Positions 1 through 7,671 of a stretch of DNA of 64,000 nucleotides are shown in pieces; the stretch's first letter is position 1; each line of letters opens with the position of its first letter. Source of the stretch: Granulicella pectinivorans (GTDB lineage Bacteria; Acidobacteriota; Terriglobia; Terriglobales; Acidobacteriaceae). The translations under genes were made by a program, and so were the position numbers. The notes under the pieces are model-generated. The model had not been told where the DNA came from and did no database searches. It saw nothing but the letters and a program-made list of their open reading frames with translations. The DNA is taken from NCBI RefSeq assembly GCF_900114625.1, contig NZ_FOZL01000001.1, positions 3,534,001 to 3,598,000 of the forward strand. Reading direction: 5' to 3'.

Positions 1-1056
1 GGCAAGGCCTATGTGGGGTCGAACTGGAATAACGCGCGGACGCTATCGGGGATTGGGACGACGCTGGTGGCCGTGCTGTTCCACGCTTCGTTCGCGCAGA
101 TTGCGATGGCACAGTGGGGTGGGCTGCTGACGTGCCTGGTAGCGCAGCTATGGCATCTGCGGCGGATGGGGCCGGATATCTTTCCCACGCTGAAACACTG
201 GGATAGTGCGCTGGTGCCGAAGATCCTGAAGCCTTCGGGATACTTCGCGCTGATCTTCTCGAGCAACTTTCTGGTGTACCAGCTTCCGATTCTGATTCTG
301 CAGAGCACGGCGGGCGGGGCGTTTGTGACGGTGTTCTCGCTGATGCGGACAGTCTTCTCGATGACGCGGAACATGCTGAATGTGCTGACGCAGTCGATGG
401 GGCCGGAGGTGACGAACCTGTTCGCGAAGAACGACTGGAAGGGGCTGAGCCAGATCTACAACTACTCGGAGCGGCTGATCTTTTCGGTGATTCCGGCAGC
501 GAACGTGGGTGTGCTCTACCTTTCGCCGTTTCTGCTGACGATCTGGCTGAAGCAACCGGGGTTGTTCGATCCTCGTTTGTATTTGATCAGCGCGGCTTCG
601 TCCATCGTGATGTCTACCAAGGAGCACAAGTTCCAATTCCAGTTTTCGACCAATACGCATCAGGCGCTGGCGCGATTCATGTTTGGGACGTATGTGCTGC
701 TGGGTGGGCTTTGGATCGTGTTTATCCCCCGGTTTGGGGTGCTTGGGTTGCTCTGGTGCTGGTTCGCGGTGGAGTTGGCGCAGCTTGTGTATCTCATCCA
801 TCTGAACGCTGGGTTCTTTGCGCACTTTGAGGTGCTGGATAAGAAATATCTGTGGCGGCTTGCGATGCTTTCGGTGAGCTTTCTGGCGGGGGCGTGGGTA
901 TTTCTCCCGTATACGAGGGCCATGGCGCTGCCGGTGCAGATTGGGATCGCGATTGCGAATGGTGCGGCTTTGCTGGGGCTGGCGGTGCCGCTGTTTGGGC
1001 TGGATGCGGTTTGGGGAGAGTTTCGGGCGCGGCGAAGAGGCATGGCCCAGGCCTGA
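1..1056 (+). CDS. Polysaccharide/O-antigen flippase, C-terminal part (5' end outside window)
   Basis: The reading frame is open from the first base (G-K-A-Y before a GTG at 13), so the gene begins upstream and only about 350 codons are seen. The protein is a chain of hydrophobic helices with short loops. It resembles the MOP superfamily (Wzx-type) exporters that flip lipid-linked sugar repeat units across the inner membrane. The helix beginning NFLVYQLPILILQ and the following FVTVFSLMRTVFSM segment resemble the second half of such transporters. The gene ends at TGA 1054-1056 and faces the rhamnosidase across a shared terminator. It would normally sit in a polysaccharide cluster, presumably to the left of the window. 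The family is fairly secure; the substrate cannot be told. Confidence 0.72.
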   Translation, partial: GKAYVGSNWNNARTLSGIGTTLVAVLFHASFAQIAMAQWGGLLTCLVAQLWHLRRMGPDIFPTLKHWDSALVPKILKPSGYFALIFSSNFLVYQLPILILQSTAGGAFVTVFSLMRTVFSMTRNMLNVLTQSMGPEVTNLFAKNDWKGLSQIYNYSERLIFSVIPAANVGVLYLSPFLLTIWLKQPGLFDPRLYLISAASSIVMSTKEHKFQFQFSTNTHQALARFMFGTYVLLGGLWIVFIPRFGVLGLLWCWFAVELAQLVYLIHLNAGFFAHFEVLDKKYLWRLAMLSVSFLAGAWVFLPYTRAMALPVQIGIAIANGAALLGLAVPLFGLDAVWGEFRARRRGMAQA

Positions 1057-1064
1057 GGCACAAG

Positions 1065-1094
1065 ACCCCACATCTCGGAGGTGAGATGTGGGGT
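1065..1094. terminator. Bidirectional intrinsic terminator
   Basis: A perfect 12-bp inverted repeat (ACCCCACATCTC at 1065-1076 and its complement at 1083-1094) with a 6-base loop lies between two convergent genes and is followed by TTT on the plus strand. It probably ends both the flippase and the rhamnosidase transcripts. Confidence 0.75.
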
Positions 1095-1107
1095 TTGCGC
1101 CTGGTGA

Positions 1108-4100
1108 CTATTCCGAAACGGTGTAGGTGTGGGTCCCGCTTCCGATGTTGTCGGTCTTGCCAGAGGGCAGGATGACCGTCGCGGTCGTGTTGGGTGGGAT
1201 CGTAATGGTGAACTTCTTGCTGGACTGCTTCCAGTCCGAGACGATGGTTCCGTAGACGGAGTCGTACTCGGTGTGGAGCTGGGGCAGGGCTGCGTTGAAG
1301 TGGGGGTGAACGGTGAGATGGTGGTAGCCCGGTCCGGTGGCGTCGGTGTCGATGCCGGCGGCGCGGCGGTAGACCCAGGCCATGACGGAGCCGAAGGCGT
1401 AGTGGTTGTAGGAGTTCATGCCGGGATCGCCGGTGTCTCCGTTCCAGCGTTCCCACCACGTGGTAGCACCCTTCTTGACCATGTATCCCCAGGAGGGATA
1501 TGTGTCCGATAACAGGAGTCTGAAGGCGATGTCGGAGCGGTCGTTCTCGTCGAGAACGTTCAAGAGGAACGGCGTGCCGAGGAAGCCGGTAGTGAGGTGG
1601 TTACCGTGGGCCTCGATGTCCTTGACGGCCTTGTCGACCATGGCGGCGCGCTGGGATTCGGGCGCGATTCCGGTTGCGATCGTGGCGAGGTAGCTGGCCT
1701 GGGTGTTGCCGGCCACGGTGCCATCCTCCTTGACGTAGGCGGCGCGGTAGGCGGCAGCGATGTGGTCGTACTGAGATTGGTACTTCGCGGCGTCTTCGGG
1801 ACGGCCGAGAGCCTTGGCCATCTCGACCATCTCGCGGGCGATGAGGGCCCAGTAGGCGGTGGCGATGAGGTCCTTGGGGGTGTTCTGGTCGGGGGCGAGC
1901 CAGTCGGCGTAGTTGTTGCCGAGACTCTTCTGGCGGAGATAGTTGGGGTTGGTCTCGAGGATGAAGGTCATCCAGCGCTCCATGGCGGGCCAGGCCTGCT
2001 TCACCGTATTGAGATCGCCGTACTGGAGCCAGGCGGCGTAGGGGATGAAGACGCCGGCGTCACCCCAGCCCGGCGCGCCCTCCAGACGGCCGAGGATGTT
2101 GGGGGAGACGTCGGTGAAGGCACCGGCGGGGGTTTGGGCGTCTTCGACGTCGAGCATGAACTTGTGGGTGAAGGCGTCGATGTCGAAGTTGTAGGTTCCG
2201 GTGCGCCAGAAGACGCCGGCGTCTCCCATCCAGCCGAGACGCTCGTCGCGCTGGGGGCAGTCGGTGGGGATGGAGACGAAGTTGCCGCGCTGGCCCCATG
2301 CTCCTAACCCATTCATTTTGTTGAGCGTTTCACTGGAACTGGAGAGACGGACGGAGGGGGTGGCGGGGAGCGAGTTGTAGACGACGCCCTCAATGGTCGC
2401 CAACGTTGGAGAGGGCATTGGGTCGGGGCCGAGAAAACTTAGTTCGACATAACGAAAGCCATGGAAGGTAAAGGCGGGTATCCAGACTTCGTCGTGATGG
2501 ACTCCGGAGAGTGCATATGTGTCGGTCGCATCTGCGTTGCGGAGGTTCTGGGTATAGATGCTGCCGTCTGGGTTGAGGCGCTCGGCGTAACGGAGCTTCA
2601 CAACCTCGCCGCGTGGTCCCTGGATGTGGAGGCGGACATTGCCGACCATATTCTGTCCCATGTCGTAGATGAAGGTTGAACCGACAGGAGTGATGGTCTT
2701 CGGGGTGAGGGTGATGGTGGTGTGGATGGGAAGATCAGGCTGGGCGGTGAGTGCGATGTCAGCCTGCGGGGGCGTGCCGGCTTCGGCGGGCGTCCAGTGG
2801 GTGGCAGGGAAGTTGGGGGCATTCCAGCCGGGCTGGACGAGGCGCGCATCGTAGGATTCGCCGCCGTAGATCTCGGAGAAGGTAATGGGCGCAGGGGCGG
2901 TCACCCAGGAGGGATCGGTGGCGATGATCTGGTGGGTGCCGTCGGCGAGGGTTACGTCGAGCTGAGCGCGAAGGAGGTTCGGTCCTGGGGTATAGCGGAA
3001 GCCGGCCCAGGTCATGGGTGAACTGTACCAGCCGCCACCGAGCGTGACGCCGATCGCATTGGGTCCTTTATTGAGCAGGGAGGTGACATCGTACGTCTGA
3101 TAAAGAACGCGTTTGTGAAAATCAGTCCAGCCAGGAGCGAGGAGTCCATCGGGTGAGACGGACTTTCCGTTGACAAAGGCCTCGTAGGCACCGAGGGCGG
3201 TCACGCTGAGGCGAGCGGAACGAATGTTTTCCGCAAGAGGGAATTCCTTGCGGAGGAGAGAGACATCGTCGGCGATGCGGTCCGGCCCCGGGACGGAGGA
3301 GTTGCGGTCGGTAGCGATGCCGAACGGCAGGGAGAGGGGGCCGATCTCATTGGCGGGCTGCCAGGAAGCGTTGTCGTTCGCGCGGGATTGCCAGGTCTTG
3401 TCGGTGACGATCCGCTGCTCGGTGCCGGAGGCGTCGGTGACGTGGATGGAGGCAGCAAGGGCGGCGGGTGTGCCTTCCTTGGCGCGAGGTCGGGACTCTT
3501 CGTCGATCAGGATCTCGTTGTCGCCGGCGTGAAGGAGCGACGCGATCTCTTCGCGGTCGAAGGCGCTCCATTCGTCGTGGTGGCCGGTCTCGTAGCCGTT
3601 GACGTGGGCTACAAATTTGCCGCGGGCATCTACGTGGAGGCTGGCGGCGGTTGGTGCAGCCGACAGGTGCAGGATATAGCGGAAGTGTGCCGTGACGCCT
3701 TTGCCGACGTGCATGGCATCGGTTCCCGGAAGCCAAACCCAGCGGATTGCGGCTAGCTCAGCCTCGTTGGCGGGGTCTTTGCGGGTGATCCACTGGGCCT
3801 GCCAGGTGCTGAGGCCCGTCTCGAAGGTGGCGGGCTTTGAGGTGGTCTCCTTGCCCTTGTCGTCCCAGGTGAGGACCGTCCAGAGATAGCGCTGCTGGGG
3901 CTTGAGCGTGGGGCCGGCGTAGGTAATGTTGACGGACTCGGAGGATGGGATCTTGCCAGAATCCCAGGTGTCGGTCTTGCCGGGTGAGAGGTGAGCGGCG
4001 TCGGTGGCTACAAGGACCTCGTAGGCGGATTGGGTCCAGTTGGCGCGCGTGGCGTCGCTGCGCCAGGAAAAGACGGGGTGGGGCGTGTCCAGTCCGATGG

Positions 4101-4191
4101 GGCTGTTGAGGCCATTGGTGCGAAGGGCGATGGGGGCGGCGCTTGCAGTGGCTACGACGCAGGAAAACAGCAGAGTGGCGATCTTTCGCAT
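1108..4191 (-). CDS. Alpha-L-rhamnosidase, GH78, secreted
   Basis: Encodes about 1027 residues, the usual size for family 78. It should release terminal alpha-L-rhamnose from plant pectin, flavonoid glycosides or bacterial polysaccharide outside the cytoplasm. I chose the ATG at 4191 because it begins a signal peptide (MRKIATLLFSCVVATASA). The frame continues upstream to 4266, but that extension precedes the signal. An N-terminal Ig-like domain (PxGLDTPHPVFSW) is followed by beta-sandwich domains and an (alpha/alpha)6 barrel. The barrel carries the acidic loop DCPQRDERLGWMGDAG near residue 645, ADWLAPDQ, and TTWWERWNGDTGDPGMNSYNHYAFGS near residue 910, which hold the family's catalytic carboxylates. 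A C-terminal beta domain closes the protein. It stands alone between a flippase and a zinc-ribbon gene. Confidence 0.92.
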   Translation of the reverse strand: MRKIATLLFSCVVATASAAPIALRTNGLNSPIGLDTPHPVFSWRSDATRANWTQSAYEVLVATDAAHLSPGKTDTWDSGKIPSSESVNITYAGPTLKPQQRYLWTVLTWDDKGKETTSKPATFETGLSTWQAQWITRKDPANEAELAAIRWVWLPGTDAMHVGKGVTAHFRYILHLSAAPTAASLHVDARGKFVAHVNGYETGHHDEWSAFDREEIASLLHAGDNEILIDEESRPRAKEGTPAALAASIHVTDASGTEQRIVTDKTWQSRANDNASWQPANEIGPLSLPFGIATDRNSSVPGPDRIADDVSLLRKEFPLAENIRSARLSVTALGAYEAFVNGKSVSPDGLLAPGWTDFHKRVLYQTYDVTSLLNKGPNAIGVTLGGGWYSSPMTWAGFRYTPGPNLLRAQLDVTLADGTHQIIATDPSWVTAPAPITFSEIYGGESYDARLVQPGWNAPNFPATHWTPAEAGTPPQADIALTAQPDLPIHTTITLTPKTITPVGSTFIYDMGQNMVGNVRLHIQGPRGEVVKLRYAERLNPDGSIYTQNLRNADATDTYALSGVHHDEVWIPAFTFHGFRYVELSFLGPDPMPSPTLATIEGVVYNSLPATPSVRLSSSSETLNKMNGLGAWGQRGNFVSIPTDCPQRDERLGWMGDAGVFWRTGTYNFDIDAFTHKFMLDVEDAQTPAGAFTDVSPNILGRLEGAPGWGDAGVFIPYAAWLQYGDLNTVKQAWPAMERWMTFILETNPNYLRQKSLGNNYADWLAPDQNTPKDLIATAYWALIAREMVEMAKALGRPEDAAKYQSQYDHIAAAYRAAYVKEDGTVAGNTQASYLATIATGIAPESQRAAMVDKAVKDIEAHGNHLTTGFLGTPFLLNVLDENDRSDIAFRLLLSDTYPSWGYMVKKGATTWWERWNGDTGDPGMNSYNHYAFGSVMAWVYRRAAGIDTDATGPGYHHLTVHPHFNAALPQLHTEYDSVYGTIVSDWKQSSKKFTITIPPNTTATVILPSGKTDNIGSGTHTYTVSE

Positions 4192-4307
4192 GCGGTCAGA
4201 GGCTCCATGGTAAGTCGTCCGAAGTTTACCCTTCGAAACGATTCCATGCCAGAGGCTTAAGTCCATGAAGACTGTCCAGCCGGAGGGGCCTGCTATGCGC
4301 GGTGCAG

Positions 4308-4526
4308 CTAGCTGTCTTTGCGGTAGAGGAGGTTGCGCATCGACTGGCGGCGAGCTTCGTTGACCTCGGCGATGTTCTTGCGCTCGTCGGCATCCATGCG
4401 CTGCTTGCCGTCGCCGGTTGCTTCAGGCTCGCTGCATTCGGGACAGCGGTTGGCGAAACCGGGCTTACCGGGCTTGAGTTCGAACTCTTCTTCACAGGCG
4501 ACGCATACTTTGATCGGGAAAGCCAT
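4308..4526 (-). CDS. Small zinc-ribbon protein
   Basis: A 72-residue protein starting MAFPIKVCVACEEEF. The ATG at 4526 is preceded by a strong AGGGGGTG site, so the 12 codons upstream in the same frame are not needed. Two CxxC pairs (CVAC near residue 8 and CPEC near residue 28) make a rubredoxin-like zinc ribbon. A charged helical tail (MDADERKNIAEVNEARRQSM) follows. No catalytic residues are seen. The protein could be a nucleic-acid or protein-binding adaptor, but the function is unknown. Confidence 0.7.
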   Translation of the reverse strand: MAFPIKVCVACEEEFELKPGKPGFANRCPECSEPEATGDGKQRMDADERKNIAEVNEARRQSMRNLLYRKDS

Positions 4527-4591
4527 ATCACCCCCTATGATACGCCGTCGGGTTAATGACATGAATACGGGGTTGGGTTCTCCGCAGGGGA

Positions 4592-5506
4592 ATGGCTTAT
4601 TCCTTAGAAATGAGAACCTTTGCCTTTGGCCGTGTTGCGCTCCTTTGTGTCCTGTTCTTTGCCGGAGCGCGCCTTGACGCGCAGGTGAAGCCGAAGTGGA
4701 CGGCTATGCTCGCTCCGTTTCAGATTGCCGACGATCTCTACTATGTGGGGAGTCAGGATCTGGCGGCGTACCTGGTGACGACGCCGGAGGGGAACATCCT
4801 GATCAACGCGAATCTGCCTTCGTCGCCAAAGCAGATTCGGGCCAGCGTCGAGAAGCTTGGGTTCCGATGGAAGGACACGAAGATTCTGCTGACCGGTCAG
4901 GCGCACTTCGACCATGCCGGTGGGTTTGCCGAAGTACTCCGTGAGACGCACGCCAAGTCGATGGTCATGGAGTATGACGCGGAGGTGATCAGGTCGGGCG
5001 GCGAGACGGATTTTCTGCATGGAACCGGATCGGTACCCACGTTTCCGGCAGCGCGGGTCGACCGCGTGCTGCACGACGGGGATACCGTAACGCTGGGTGG
5101 GGTGACGCTGACGGCGCACCGAACCGCTGGGCACACCCGCGGCTGCACGACCTGGACGATGAAGGCGCATCTGCCGGGGGAATCTGCGGGCAGGCTGCGG
5201 GATGTCGTGATCGTGGGCGGGTATACGCTCTGGTCCGACTTCAGGCTCGTGGATGCGCCGGGCCGGCCCATGTCGTATCCGGGGATCACGGAAGACTTTC
5301 ACCGGACGTTTGCGGTGTACCGGTCGCTGCCATGCGATGTATTCCTGGGTGACCATGGAGAGCACTTTGGGATGCTGGAGAAGGTGGCTCGCATGGGCGG
5401 CGAAGGGAGTGAGGTCTGGGTGGACCCACAAGGATACAGGGATACGATCGACGGCGGAGAGAAGGCCTTTGAGAAGCAGTTGGCTGAGCAGAGGGCTGGA
5501 AGGTAG
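4592..5506 (+). CDS. Subclass B3-type metallo-beta-lactamase with Gln at position 116
   Basis: A 304-residue secreted metallo-beta-lactamase-fold hydrolase. A signal peptide begins at MRTFAFGRVALLCVLFFAGA; the start may be the ATG at 4592 or the one at 4610, and neither has a well-spaced ribosome site. The B3 architecture is clear: APFQIADDLYYVG near the N-terminus, metal motif GQAHFDHAGG, AGHTRGCTTW carrying the second-sphere His, and FLGDHGEHFG carrying the last His. In the first motif the usual HxHxDH reads QxHxDH, so the His116 zinc ligand is Gln, as in GOB-type enzymes. A beta-lactam substrate is likely from the family but not proven. Other exported MBL hydrolases remain possible. Confidence 0.82.
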   Translation: MAYSLEMRTFAFGRVALLCVLFFAGARLDAQVKPKWTAMLAPFQIADDLYYVGSQDLAAYLVTTPEGNILINANLPSSPKQIRASVEKLGFRWKDTKILLTGQAHFDHAGGFAEVLRETHAKSMVMEYDAEVIRSGGETDFLHGTGSVPTFPAARVDRVLHDGDTVTLGGVTLTAHRTAGHTRGCTTWTMKAHLPGESAGRLRDVVIVGGYTLWSDFRLVDAPGRPMSYPGITEDFHRTFAVYRSLPCDVFLGDHGEHFGMLEKVARMGGEGSEVWVDPQGYRDTIDGGEKAFEKQLAEQRAGR

Positions 5507-5575
5507 CTGGTTCATCAGCAGTAAATCCATAGCTATACATAATATGTGTTATCGGACGTAAATCATGTAGGGCAG

Positions 5576-6127
5576 TTAGAAGGCCTGTGCGGTGAGGGTG
5601 AGGGTTCCTGTGTACGTGGCGGCTGGGAGCTGGGGTTGGCTGGTGAGGTCGATCTGTAATGAGAGCGTGTCGGTGTGGCTGCCATAGAGTGACAGGAAGG
5701 TGTTGAGCTGGTACAGCGTCAAACTGGCGGTGGAGCCGTTTGCGGGGTTGGTCCCGGTGAAGGCGGTCATGCTGTTGACGATCCCGCCACTCGGGTCGGA
5801 TCCGTATACGTGGGAGCTGGGGATGTTGTAGACGACCGGGGAGCCTCCGGAGAGCGCGGCGGTGGAGCTGCCGAGGCTGGCATACAGGTACAGGTTCGAG
5901 AGGAGCGAGATGCCGGCCCATGAGGTGGTGATCGACACGGGGGCTGAACCGGAGGTGACGCCTCCAGGGATAAGAGCGAAGCTGACAGTGGACGGCGTGG
6001 CGGAGAGCGTGATGGTATCGCCTACGGTCAACTGAGGGCGCGGTCGGAGGCCGGCGACACGGATGGGCGCCTGACTGATGGCCAGTGGTGCCAGAAACAG
6101 CGAAAAGCAGAGTACGGCGCCGCGCAT
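5576..6127 (-). CDS. Secreted pilin-like beta-sandwich protein (paralogue A)
   Basis: A 183-residue exported protein. The ATG at 6127 begins a signal peptide (MRGAVLCFSLFLAPLAISQA) and has AGGAG eight bases upstream; the longer frame to 6277 is rejected. The mature part alternates short beta strands and Ser/Thr/Gly turns, has no cysteine, and ends LPAATYTGTLTLTAQAF. That ending resembles the last strand of spore-coat-U/fimbrial subunits. It is clearly paralogous to the product at 6298-6861: both share TPSxVxF, GSAPVxIT, SSTAALxxG, NIPSSxVYG, DxLSLQIxLTSxPQLPAA. The gene is divergent from that paralogue across a 170-bp promoter region. A role as a surface or fibre subunit is inferred from the neighbours. 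No database family was checked. Confidence 0.6.
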   Translation of the reverse strand: MRGAVLCFSLFLAPLAISQAPIRVAGLRPRPQLTVGDTITLSATPSTVSFALIPGGVTSGSAPVSITTSWAGISLLSNLYLYASLGSSTAALSGGSPVVYNIPSSHVYGSDPSGGIVNSMTAFTGTNPANGSTASLTLYQLNTFLSLYGSHTDTLSLQIDLTSQPQLPAATYTGTLTLTAQAF

Positions 6128-6297
6128 GGAACTCCTGAGTGGCTTATCGGCAGGCAGGGATGCTTCAACACGATTGATTACCTTGGTTTGAGAAGCGAAT
6201 TCCCTTCTCAGGAATTTTCGATTTCCGCCGAAGAAGAGAACATCACCCGTCCTGCAGGAGTTGCTGGGACGGGTCATCTTCCTCCCGGAGCAGTCCT

Positions 6298-6861
6298 ATG
6301 AAGCTTTGCTATCGTCTTCTTTCGTTTGGTCTTTTGGCGTCGGCGTTTGCCGGAGCCACGAAGAGCTATGGACAGATTCTTTCCAATACCCCGTCGGTGA
6401 CGCTGAATGCGACTTTGTCGGAGTCACTGACGATTGCGGCTACACCCTCGAACGTGAACTTTACGCTGGTGGCGGGCGGTACGGCGACCGGGAGCGCTCC
6501 GGTGGCGATCACGACGACCTGGGTACTGGCGCAGGGGCGCGCGAACGTGGTGCTGGATGGCTACTTTGCCAGCTCTACGGCGGCGCTTGCCAGCGGCGCT
6601 CCGGTTTCGAACATCCCTTCTTCGGCGGTCTATGGGCTCATGTCGACGGGTACCCCAACCACGTATACGGCGTTTACACAGACGGCGGCTCTGGGGACGG
6701 CGAGTGCCGGTTTGACGCTGTTCACGCAGGCGTTGACGTCTTCGAACCGCAATGCGAACCGTACGGATAACTTGTCACTCCAGATCAACCTCACGAGCAT
6801 TCCGCAGCTACCGGCGGCCAGCTATTCGGGTTCGCTGATTCTGGCCGCACAGGCACTTTAG
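6298..6861 (+). CDS. Secreted pilin-like beta-sandwich protein (paralogue B)
   Basis: A 187-residue exported protein with signal peptide MKLCYRLLSFGLLASAFAGA and GGAG upstream of the ATG. Its mature half is a cysteine-free beta-rich domain paralogous to the divergent gene at 5576-6127, ending LPAASYSGSLILAAQAL. Spore-coat-U and fimbrial adhesin domains end similarly (pGtYsdtltv). It is the first gene of a plus-strand run: chaperone-like protein 87 bases downstream, outer-membrane barrel candidate overlapping that by four bases, then two beta-sandwich proteins. This order (subunit, chaperone, outer-membrane pore) is that of chaperone-usher loci, which is why I read it as a possible fibre subunit. 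Alternative: an unrelated secreted matrix protein. Confidence 0.6.
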   Translation: MKLCYRLLSFGLLASAFAGATKSYGQILSNTPSVTLNATLSESLTIAATPSNVNFTLVAGGTATGSAPVAITTTWVLAQGRANVVLDGYFASSTAALASGAPVSNIPSSAVYGLMSTGTPTTYTAFTQTAALGTASAGLTLFTQALTSSNRNANRTDNLSLQINLTSIPQLPAASYSGSLILAAQAL

Positions 6862-6948
6862 CTCCGGCGCAGCGTTCGGGACGCACTCGTGCCGGAGCTG
6901 TTGCAGTCGATCAATGGGATAGCGGCACTGTACGAGCGAGGACCATCC

Positions 6949-7671
6949 ATGAGACATCTCTTTTCTCTTGCTTTCTATTTTGTGATCCTTTCGGGCGTTT
7001 CGATGCCTGCGCAGACGGTGCAGCCGACCATCATGGAGTATGGGAGCAGGGCGGAGGGGCGATTTGCCGTCACGAACAACACCAACGACCCGATGACGGT
7101 GGTGATGGAACCGAGGAGCTTTTCGATCGCGCCCGATGGGCGAGGGACGTTCCGTGGCCTCGATCCAGGGATCAGGGTCGAACTCTCGACGATGAGTGTG
7201 CGGCTGCAGCCTTTGCAGACGTATTGGGTGTTTTATAAGGCCAGCGCGGAGACCTATCCTGCCTGGTTCACAATCTATTCCACCTTTACCGGCATGCGGA
7301 AGGGCGCGGCGCTCAATGTGAGGTTTCAGCTTCCGCACACCGTCTATCTCTACCAGAAAGAGGCTCTGACGCAGGGAAACGTGCATGTGACCGCAGCTCG
7401 CTACATCGTGCAGAAACACAGGCTGCTGGTCGATCTGGAGAACAACGGCAGCGCACTGGGACGGGTGCAGGATGTTCAACTCTCCGGGCCGCATGGCGAA
7501 CCGGCGATGATGGCCGGCTTCCCTCTTTTGCCTGGGCTCCACCGGCACCTGGAGATTCCGTGGGAGAGCAATGAGCCGCCGACCACACTGAAGATTCGGT
7601 TTGAACACTTCACGCTGAAGCCTGCACTGGACTATGCAGTGGAGGAGGCGGCGTCTGCCGGGAACGAATGA
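6949..7671 (+). CDS. Periplasmic pilus-chaperone-like protein
   Basis: A 240-residue exported protein. The ATG at 6949 has GAGGA seven bases upstream and starts a signal peptide (MRHLFSLAFYFVILSG). The layout fits the two Ig-like domains of PapD-type chaperones. The first domain has GRFAVTNNTNDPMTVVMEPR (strand pair), then VRLQPLQTYWVFYK and ALNVRFQLPHTVYLY, equivalent to the edge strand used for donor-strand complementation. The second domain begins LLVDLENNGSALGRVQDVQL. The classical basic pair and any disulfide are not evident, so the match is to the fold pattern rather than to a sequence signature. Its stop overlaps the ATG of the next gene (ATGA at 7668-7671), implying coupled translation with the outer-membrane partner. 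Confidence 0.62.
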   Translation: MRHLFSLAFYFVILSGVSMPAQTVQPTIMEYGSRAEGRFAVTNNTNDPMTVVMEPRSFSIAPDGRGTFRGLDPGIRVELSTMSVRLQPLQTYWVFYKASAETYPAWFTIYSTFTGMRKGAALNVRFQLPHTVYLYQKEALTQGNVHVTAARYIVQKHRLLVDLENNGSALGRVQDVQLSGPHGEPAMMAGFPLLPGLHRHLEIPWESNEPPTTLKIRFEHFTLKPALDYAVEEAASAGNE

